From Timema cristinae (lineage: Eukaryota > Arthropoda > Insecta > Phasmatodea > Timematidae), in contig JBCFYV010002255.1 of the NCBI GenBank assembly GCA_039000515.1, forward strand, positions 23,619,963 through 23,683,962: 64,000 bases of DNA, in the 5' to 3' direction. The translations under genes and the position numbers were made by a program. Shown here piece after piece: positions 57,686 through 64,000 of this stretch. The first letter of the stretch is position 1. Each line of letters opens with the position of its first letter. Under the pieces are notes generated by a model. It did no database searches. It was not told the origin of the DNA and worked only from the letters and a program-made list of their open reading frames with translations.

Positions 57686-59953
57686 ATGTCTAACAAAAAA
57701 ACCGTTTTTAACCAGCTCTGGCTAAGCCCAGACCATTTTCCTGAATTCTCATACTGGATAAGTGGTGTTGAAAGTAATAAGCTGCAGGCATTTTGTAAAG
57801 TGTGCAAAAAAATTATAAACTTAAGTAATATGGGAAAGCAAGCATTAGCTTCCCATGCAAAAGGACCAACTCATATCAAAACTCTTGAAACTTTGACAAA
57901 TCAACGCTCTCTGTTGACTTTTTTTTCAAAAAAGTCAAGTGATTCAGGTTCATCGAGCTCCCCAGTTTCAAGAGAATCTCTGGCACACAAAGACATTCTA
58001 CCTAGTGATGATTCTGCTGGTTGCTCGAAGAGTTTTTCTGTTTCATCGAAAATCGTAACGTCGCAGAAGGAAGCTGTTGCTAAAAGTGAAATTAGTGTAG
58101 TGCCTCAAAGAAACCATAACACTTTTGTTATAAAAGATGATATAACTAAGGCGGAAGTCATTTGGGCTATGCAAGTTGTTGACAAAAAAATGTCTTTCAA
58201 TTCGTGCAATAATTTAAGTACAATTTTTCAATTGATGTTTCCCGAGTGTTCCATTGCCAATGCCTTTACCCTTGGTGGAGACAAGGCTGCATACTTCATT
58301 GTGCATGGCTTGGCTCCATTCTTTCATAATAATTTACTGGACCGCCTAAAATCATGTAACAACTTTGTAATTTGTTTTGATGAGGCATTGAATAAAGTTA
58401 TTCAAAGGGGACAGATGGACATTGTAATTAGATTCTGGGACAAGGAAAATCATAAAGTCATCAGTCGTTACTTAAACAGTGTGTTTTTCGATAGGAGCAC
58501 TGCTGAAGAATTACTGAAGCATTTTCTGGATGGTATTTCTCCTCTTCCACTCTCTAAGTTGATACAAGTGTCAATGGATGGCCCAAATGTCAATTTAAAG
58601 TTTATAACACTTCTTCAGGAACACCTCAAATCTGTAACAGACAATGAAGTATGTAGTTTGCTAAATCTGGGAACATGTGGGCTTCATGTTGTTCATGGTT
58701 CCTTGAGAACAGGAGTAGAGTCTGTTGATTGGGATATAAGTAGCTTATTACGTCACATGTACTACCTGTTCACTGACTCTCCAGCTCGTCGAGCATTGTT
58801 CACCCAGTTGACAGGGTGTACAACTTTTCCATTGAAGTTCTGTGGTGTGCGTTGGTTAGAGAATGCGAAGTGCTTTCAAAGGGCATTACAAATTTGGGAC
58901 CATGTTATTAAGTTTCTCAAAGAAGCAAAACTTCCTAAAACAAAACCTGTAGAGACACTGAAAAGAGCAGCCTGTGATCCATTCCTAAAGTGTAAACTAG
59001 CGTTCTGCAAGACAATTGCAGATGAATGTCAGCCTTTCCTGCAACGGTTCCAGACATCAAAACCAATGACTCCATATCTTTTTGAAGCTGTAGAGAAACT
59101 TCTAAGATACCTTATGAATCGTTGTGTGAAACCTGATCTTATGAAGTGCACGGGTCCAAAGTTACTGTCTATTGACACACAAAAATCAGAAAATTTGATC
59201 CTTAGCAAAAATATTGATATAGGATTTGCAACAAAACGTTTGTTAGGAGAAACTGCGATCACAGTAACAGAAAGACAAAAATTAGAATTTATACATGAGT
59301 GCCGCAGTATGTTAACCACCATGATTGCAAAACTACAAGAAAAAAGTCCCTTAAAACAGAAAGCTGTGAGAGGTTTGTCTTCATTGGATCCTTGTGTTAT
59401 TCAACATTCACCTCAACTGGCCCAGAAGAGATTTTCTTTTCTTTTGGAGGAACTCAACCATGCCAACATCATAAATGATGTTCTGGCTGAAAATGCCAAG
59501 AAAGAATACTTGCATTTTTGCAACCTCAAAAAATCTGAGCTTCAAGAAATATTTCGTCCTTGTGATCAGTTTAGTGATGAAGTAGGACTTGACACTATTT
59601 ATGGTAGCTTTCTAATAGGAGAAGCAAACTACAAACATCTTTGGGAAGTAATAAAGATTTGCCTTGTCTTGTCGCATGGGAATGCAACTGTTGAAGGTGG
59701 TTTTTCAGTCAATAAATCTTTACTGGTTGAAAACATGCATGAAAAGACAGTCATTGCACAGCGTCACATTCATGATGAGATACAAGAAGCAGGAGGGATT
59801 AAAAATATACACATTAGCAAAAAGATGTTGGATTACGTGAGAGGTGCTCGGAAACGCTATCATGAATACTTAGAGATGAAGAAGCAAGAAAAAAGTGAAA
59901 AAGACAAGAAGAAGGCAGAAAAGAGGAAATTAGATATACAAGTTAAAGATTAA
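57686..59953 (+). CDS. hAT-type transposase with BED-like finger
   Basis: 755 residues from ATG at 57686 (context cagcaATGT), single exon. Residues 37-63 form a BED-like zinc finger (Cys37, Cys40, His57, His63), followed by QRSLLTFF (73-80), which fits the PCNA-binding PIP-box pattern QxxLxxFF. The hAT core shows D232 (CFDEAL), D298 (SMDGPN), the CGLH motif (Cys331, His334), RW at 389-390, and E670 in HGNATVEGGFSVN. The residue after E is G where hAT proteins usually have R, so activity is doubtful. The C-terminus is Lys/Glu-rich, possibly coiled coil and nuclear signal. The stop at 59951-59953 is followed in the same frame by 33 open codons with the same charged composition (ending TAA 60053-60055), so it may be a premature stop. 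AATAAA occurs near 60098. The protein would bind and move its element in the nucleus. Confidence 0.88.
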   Translation: MSNKKTVFNQLWLSPDHFPEFSYWISGVESNKLQAFCKVCKKIINLSNMGKQALASHAKGPTHIKTLETLTNQRSLLTFFSKKSSDSGSSSSPVSRESLAHKDILPSDDSAGCSKSFSVSSKIVTSQKEAVAKSEISVVPQRNHNTFVIKDDITKAEVIWAMQVVDKKMSFNSCNNLSTIFQLMFPECSIANAFTLGGDKAAYFIVHGLAPFFHNNLLDRLKSCNNFVICFDEALNKVIQRGQMDIVIRFWDKENHKVISRYLNSVFFDRSTAEELLKHFLDGISPLPLSKLIQVSMDGPNVNLKFITLLQEHLKSVTDNEVCSLLNLGTCGLHVVHGSLRTGVESVDWDISSLLRHMYYLFTDSPARRALFTQLTGCTTFPLKFCGVRWLENAKCFQRALQIWDHVIKFLKEAKLPKTKPVETLKRAACDPFLKCKLAFCKTIADECQPFLQRFQTSKPMTPYLFEAVEKLLRYLMNRCVKPDLMKCTGPKLLSIDTQKSENLILSKNIDIGFATKRLLGETAITVTERQKLEFIHECRSMLTTMIAKLQEKSPLKQKAVRGLSSLDPCVIQHSPQLAQKRFSFLLEELNHANIINDVLAENAKKEYLHFCNLKKSELQEIFRPCDQFSDEVGLDTIYGSFLIGEANYKHLWEVIKICLVLSHGNATVEGGFSVNKSLLVENMHEKTVIAQRHIHDEIQEAGGIKNIHISKKMLDYVRGARKRYHEYLEMKKQEKSEKDKKKAEKRKLDIQVKD

Positions 59954-60055
59954 GAAGGAGAAAGAAAAAAATTAATGATGGCAACTGAAGAGAAACGAGA
60001 AGCAATAGACGTGGAGTTGCAAGAACTGAAGAAGAAGCAAGCTTCACTTTATTAA
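59954..60055 (+). pseudogene. In-frame C-terminal extension after a stop
   Basis: Reading straight on from the transposase stop gives MMATEEKREAIDVELQEL and KKKQASLY, a charged helical tail in frame. This suggests the TAA at 59951 arose by one base change in a sense codon. Alternatively the family normally stops there and this is 3' UTR. Confidence 0.5.
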
Positions 60056-60486
60056 ATATAACATAGTTTCTTATTGTATGACTATAGTGATAATTTTAAT
60101 AAAAATAAAATTGACTTGAGACATGAATAATATGAAAGCAGACAGAGTTCCTGTTGTAAGCTATTCAGTTCAGGAAATGTACAGTTTAGGTAAAATAAAA
60201 CTGTAATGATACCAAACTCTTTAGTATGTTCTTATGGCCTGTTATTTAATACGTATTTCTGCACATGATACCAAAGGGAATCAAGTTTGTTACAAATTTT
60301 TGATAGGGATTATTTTTCCATCATTTTCCCTCAACTGATTGGCAAGATGTCTGCTTTCTTATTCTTCCATGAGAGGTGAGGCAAGGTCGGCTGTAAGGGG
60401 GGAGGAGGCCGAAATAAATTTATTTAAATTAATATTTTCACGTGTATAGTACCGTAAAGTTATAATGGAAATTTTATGAGAAATTG

Positions 60487-60537
60487 GTCAGGGAACTTGG
60501 GAAAATAGTCAGGGAAAGTCAGGGAAAAGTCAGGGAG
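60487..60537 (+). promoter_or_regulatory. Right subterminal GTCAGGGAA repeats
   Basis: Four copies in the same orientation as the left set, so the element has inverted tips but directly repeated inner sites. Confidence 0.6.
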
Positions 60538-60567
60538 AATATTTTTACAAATACTGTAGGAACCCTG

Positions 60568-61592
60568 TAGTTAGAGTAATTTGTGATTTTCCGCGTTTAC
60601 TACACGTGTGGGCTAAGGGAACATAAGCTAGAAGTTATAGGAATTGCACTCGCATGTGCGTAGAGAGAGAATGGGAAGCCTTTCAGGAACCCTTTCCTCC
60701 TTTTGTACACTCGGAACGCTGACTTCTCCGTTACCGAAAAACAACTCTGTACTAGTAGACGTTTGTACTTATATCTATCGGCGCAGGTGACGGTTACTAG
60801 TTTAATATCATAATATACCAACGTAAATTCATATGTTGTGCAACTTTCACTCTTTATTTATCAGCGCCGACAAAATAATATTTTGTCAGGGAAGCTATGG
60901 AAAGGAAAATTTCTCGACTCTTCAATCAAACTCGGAGATGATCAATGATTTTGAGTGTTTTTTTTCGGGCCGGAAGTTTTTATAATCAAAATAATTAGTC
61001 GCCATTTTGATGAAAGTAAATTGTTTAATTTAAAAAAATGAAAATTGGCTCTCCCAAATATAAAATTTGCTGAAAATGGTTAAATCGCAAAATTCGCGTT
61101 TATGATTTTTTTTTTGCCTTTGCCTTGAAGTTCCAAATCTAGTACTTTCAACCGTGATATCAAGAAGAAATGTAAAATATACTCGATTTAGGATCATCTT
61201 CCAGAGATAATTTTTTTAAACTTGGAATCTATGGCCGCGAGCTCGAATTTACGTGTCACATACACACTGAGAGTTGAACAGAATCAATATCTGATATTTT
61301 TTATTTTAGTTTGGATTCAGCAATTAGTTTTACGGCAGTTTTACTAAAAGCCCCCTTCACGAACACCATCGGCGACAGGTTTTTTTTTCTTAGCCATCAC
61401 ATGCGAAACTACAACGATACAATAGCAGTAGCAAACTACTCCACTAAAAGCCTAAAAATGCCTAGGAAAAGTAGCAGGTTCACTGCGCTAAATTTTTTAG
61501 AAGACCCAAAGATCAACTTTAACCTACTATGTATTTTCTCACGCGATCGACTGGTTGCCGACCCCTGCCTTAGGACATACGCATACAAATAA
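60568..61592. other. No gene; one SINE-C remnant
   Basis: Near 60625-60725 cgcatgtgcgtagagagaga and ccttttgtacactcggaacg recall the reversed SINE-C body. Otherwise AT-rich and unassigned. Confidence 0.4.
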
Positions 61593-62271
61593 GGCTATGT
61601 TCACAATAGCACCGTATTCGGCCGAAATATTGTTCGGGCGTACTCGGCCGACTCCTCCGATATTTTCAATCTCATGGCCTTCCATTAACTTGGTCATAGT
61701 ACAACCGTTAAGTTCGGCCGAATACGTCCGACGTCAGACAGATTCAAATCGATTTTTTTTTTTTCGGCTGAACTGTCCGATTTTCAAGAGATCGTCTGCA
61801 CTATGAGAAAGGCATGGTAAAATGATGGACTGTGAAAAGTTAATAACTTTGGTATTTGAAAGAAAAGAGTTTGTGGGATTTAAGAAGCAATCTAGATCAT
61901 AATAAAGATAATTATAGGATTCTATGGCGTGAGCTTGCAACAAAAACTAAAATTACAAGCAAGTATTTTTATTTTAAATTAACTTGTTCAGCAAAAATAA
62001 GCTATTAATTTGGTTATAAGAATATTTTAATTATTATAACATAATAGGACATTCGGTATAAACAATAATCATAAAGAAGTTTTCAAATAAGGATTCACCT
62101 ATTTAATCAAAAATTCACATTTTACATAATAACACTATCACGCTAACATATCGACCATAATATTGTAGTAATTTCTGGCTATTTTGTTTAAGAAACCACA
62201 TCTTTCGGCCGAAAACGGTGCTACTCTAACCAAAGCCGTCGGATGAATACGGTGCTACTGTGACCATAGCC
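61593..62271. mobile_element. 679-bp PIF/Harbinger-like MITE
   Basis: The left end GGCTATGTTCACAATAGCAC then cgtattc and the inverted right end GGCTATGGTCACAGTAGCAC then cgtattc differ at only 2 bases. TAA flanks both sides (61590-61592 and 62272-62274), the usual 3-bp Harbinger duplication. Just inside, ttcggccgaa-type palindromes repeat. A MADF-like protein remnant lies inside, supporting the superfamily. Confidence 0.9.
61825..61950 (+). pseudogene. MADF-domain remnant inside the Harbinger-like MITE
   Basis: From ATG at 61825: MDCEKLITLVFERKEFVGFK, then after a one-base shift near 61891 LDHNKDNYRILWRELATKTK. The order EKLI..V...-..LW.EL is that of MADF domains encoded by the second gene of PIF/Harbinger transposons. 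One frameshift and missing downstream sequence make it nonfunctional. Confidence 0.65.
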
Positions 62272-62761
62272 TAACATTAGCTATTAGCTATCACGCAAAA
62301 AAGATTCTTCAATAGCTTCATCCTGAACTAAGGACATTGCTTGACTAACCGCTCATATAGAAACACTATTCGACTCACTTTGCTTAGGATTTGATAAGTG
62401 GACACATACTTGATATAAACAACGTAAGAACTCTTTAGGACAAAAAAACTACCTGGCATATGTACCCCGGGGCCGCCCACTGGGCGAATACGTGTCACGT
62501 ACATATGTATTTAACTGATTTTACGAACCAGTTTTTTTTATAAAGTCAATTAGCATTTTAAAATAATAAATTTATAATGGAAGATGGCTTTCGCCTTTCT
62601 TCATGTACACGGTTAAAATGTTATGTTGATCATGAAAAATAATATAAAATAAGTTTTTTTCTTAGCGCGCTTTATTACGCTTTTGGGTTAAACGTATATA
62701 AAATAAGTTGATTATGCTATATGAAAGGGGGCACCTAAATCACACACACGCACACTTGTTT

Positions 62762-63000
62762 TTAGCGCCGCGTCTTACTACACGTTCGGGTTATACGCCT
62801 ATGTACGAATTACAATGATGTTATTAGGAAGGCTATATTAAGAAGAAGTGTACCTGTATTTGCGTGGAGGGGGAGTGGAAACCGTTATGGAAAAATTCCC
62901 CTCAGTACACCCGACCAAGATTCGAACCTGGATCTCCCCGTCATCGGTAGTTTAGTTTACTGCAAGAATAGCGCGTTAGACCACGCGGCCACCGAAGTGG
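62762..63000 (-). mobile_element. SINE-C, best-preserved copy
   Basis: Minus strand: head from ccacttcggtggccgcgtgg (reverse of the right end) with a long variable region, B box ggttcgaatcttgg, tgtactgaggggaa, body, gcgtataacccgaacgtgta and gacgcggcgctaaa. The SINE-B and SINE-C bodies are related, while the heads differ by the variable region. Confidence 0.8.
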
Positions 63001-63141
63001 TTAAATACATCTGTTTATGTTTAAGCTACTTTAAGTATATCGTTCACCTCCGCCGAGATTTGAACCCGAGATTTGGTGCGAGGTTTAGGACCACTTGTGG
63101 TTGATAAACAAAAAGCGAGCGAAATAGAGCTTTACACTCAC

Positions 63142-63154
63142 CAATAAGCTCCAT
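63142..63154 (-). CDS. Candidate first coding exon of a host gene (partial)
   Basis: On the minus strand, ACCATGGAGCTTATTG is followed by gtgagtgtaaag: an optimal start context and a strong splice donor, giving MELI plus one base. Upstream (higher coordinates) the DNA is CG-richer than the window average and could be 5' UTR and promoter. Matching downstream exons would lie at lower coordinates or beyond the window; none was recognised. The call is an inference from two short signals and could be coincidence. Confidence 0.3.
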
Positions 63155-64000
63155 GGTCGGGGTGATGGTGTCGCAGCTGTGTGATCGCCGTCGTTATTAC
63201 TATCCCACGCAGTCAGTCACTCATATCACGCGCGCACCCACGCTTAACTTTCCTTAGTCACTGGATGTATCGAAACATGGGTATACACAGTGATTGGACT
63301 GCTAAAATGCTACTTTACACGACCATTACGACATTCACACGCGCACCTGGACGCTTCGGCCAGTCACCGAGAGGTGTCTTCTTAATATTCGTCTCTTGAG
63401 CGAGTCTTCTCGTTGTTAAATGCGGTAGACGAACTGAACAACCATATTTATGGGTCGTCGTACGTACAATCCATGATTTGTTATTCAACGGGAGGAAAGC
63501 CTTGTTTTTTTGTTTCGGTGCCCCCAAAATATGAGTTTTTGTCCATTGAGACGTGATCTCATTCTTCATTGTGGCTATCTCGTGTCTTTCGCGGCTGTGG
63601 TCATCCGGCACTCACAACTATACGTGTTGTCCCAGTCTTGTGAAACCTTGCTCTCACGGACTGCGCGTTTGCACTATAAACTGCGCTTTAATTGTCGATT
63701 GGTAATAATGGTGGACGTGTTCGCCTGTTATCAGCAGTTGGTATTATGTTTATACGGCCTATTGTTACCTCTCCCAGTCTACCGCCTCTTGTAACAAAAT
63801 GATGTTGAATTTAAATGGTGCGTCGAACGTTGACCGCAGCAAAGCTATTTGAGACGTTTACCTTTGGTTCCCAATGAGCGTTAATCTATTATGGCGCTTG
63901 TTGTAAATGTATTGGTCGGCAAAAAGGGAGGGGTAGGGGGAACTCGTGCTTTAGTAATCAAGGATTCAGTTAAAGATCCCCCCCCCCCTCCCGCCTCTCT
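63155..64000. promoter_or_regulatory. CG-richer region, possible promoter of a minus-strand gene
   Basis: Contains cacgcgcgcacccacgc, cacacgcgcacctggacg and other CG-rich phrases but no TATA box or recognised exon. Two frames on opposite strands cross it without domain support. It ends in a C9 run (about 63979-63987). Confidence 0.25.

Larger units (their letters stand above)
57291..60567 (+). mobile_element. hAT-like transposon, 3277 bp
   Basis: The 12-bp perfect inverted ends are CAGGGTTCCTAC (57291-57302 and, inverted, 60556-60567). Next to them, inside, are direct copies of GTCAGGGAAA: six on the left (57312-57391) and four on the right (60487-60537), all in the same orientation. One transposase frame fills the middle. 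The 8-bp flanks (tgtttggg, tagttaga) do not match, so the target duplication has been lost or the superfamily call needs care; the call rests mainly on the protein. Confidence 0.82.

Noticed and set aside
63181..63794. Overlapping frames on both strands as coding exons
   Set aside because: No domains; high CG content lowers the stop frequency and explains open frames on both strands.

Overview
This window is eukaryotic, AT-rich, intergenic or intronic DNA from an animal, most likely an arthropod with a large, repeat-rich genome. The signs are tRNA-headed SINEs with TAA tails, pogo-type and hAT-type DNA transposons, MADF-bearing PIF/Harbinger-like remnants and many MITEs. The species cannot be fixed from sequence alone. 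I recognise no complete host gene. The only host-gene hint is a possible first coding exon with a perfect ACCATGG start and a splice donor on the minus strand at about 63.15 kb, under a CpG-richer stretch.

Two genes are intact or nearly so, and both are transposases. A complete pogo/Tigger-like transposon (12862-15778) has TA target duplications, 24-bp inverted ends and a three-exon gene that I could splice by eye into a 571-residue transposase: psq-type helix-turn-helix, DDD catalytic core and C-terminal PHD-type finger. A hAT-like element (57291-60567) carries a 755-residue transposase with a BED-like finger, a PIP-box-like motif and the hAT catalytic residues. Its C-terminus is cut by one in-frame stop, with a further 33 open codons behind it.

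The rest is a layered record of insertions. SINE-A is young-looking, comes in two indel subfamilies and has many copies with clear target duplications. SINE-B and the older SINE-C have a different tRNA head. All three share the same roughly 40-bp 3' tail, which can fold into a hairpin. SINE-D is a fourth tRNA-headed family with its own tail. Two LINE 3' fragments match each other. MITE families include four copies of a ~235-bp near-perfect palindrome with TA ends, two copies of a 740-bp TIR element, a 480-bp element with TTA duplications, a 679-bp TAA/Harbinger-like element with a MADF remnant, and several hAT-type elements with 8-bp duplications. The largest inferred unit is an 8.25-kb hAT-type element (26314-34560), bounded by CAGGCCCG-type ends and a perfect 8-bp duplication. 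Inside it sits a second hAT-type element (28840-30563) made of a degenerate tandem array.

Layout: 0-12.8 kb, SINEs, an array-type repeat and a LINE fragment; 12.9-15.8 kb, pogo element; 16-24.7 kb, SINEs, a 40-bp minisatellite, one palindromic MITE and a LINE fragment; 24.7-26.3 kb, 740-bp TIR element; 26.3-34.6 kb, giant hAT-type unit; 34.6-36.3 kb, two MITEs; 36.5-46.1 kb, SINEs, palindromic MITEs, a cluster of small palindromes and the second 740-bp element; 46.5-57 kb, SINEs, a nested hAT MITE and a MADF pseudogene; 57.3-60.6 kb, hAT element; 61.6-64 kb, Harbinger-like MITE, a SINE and the candidate host exon.
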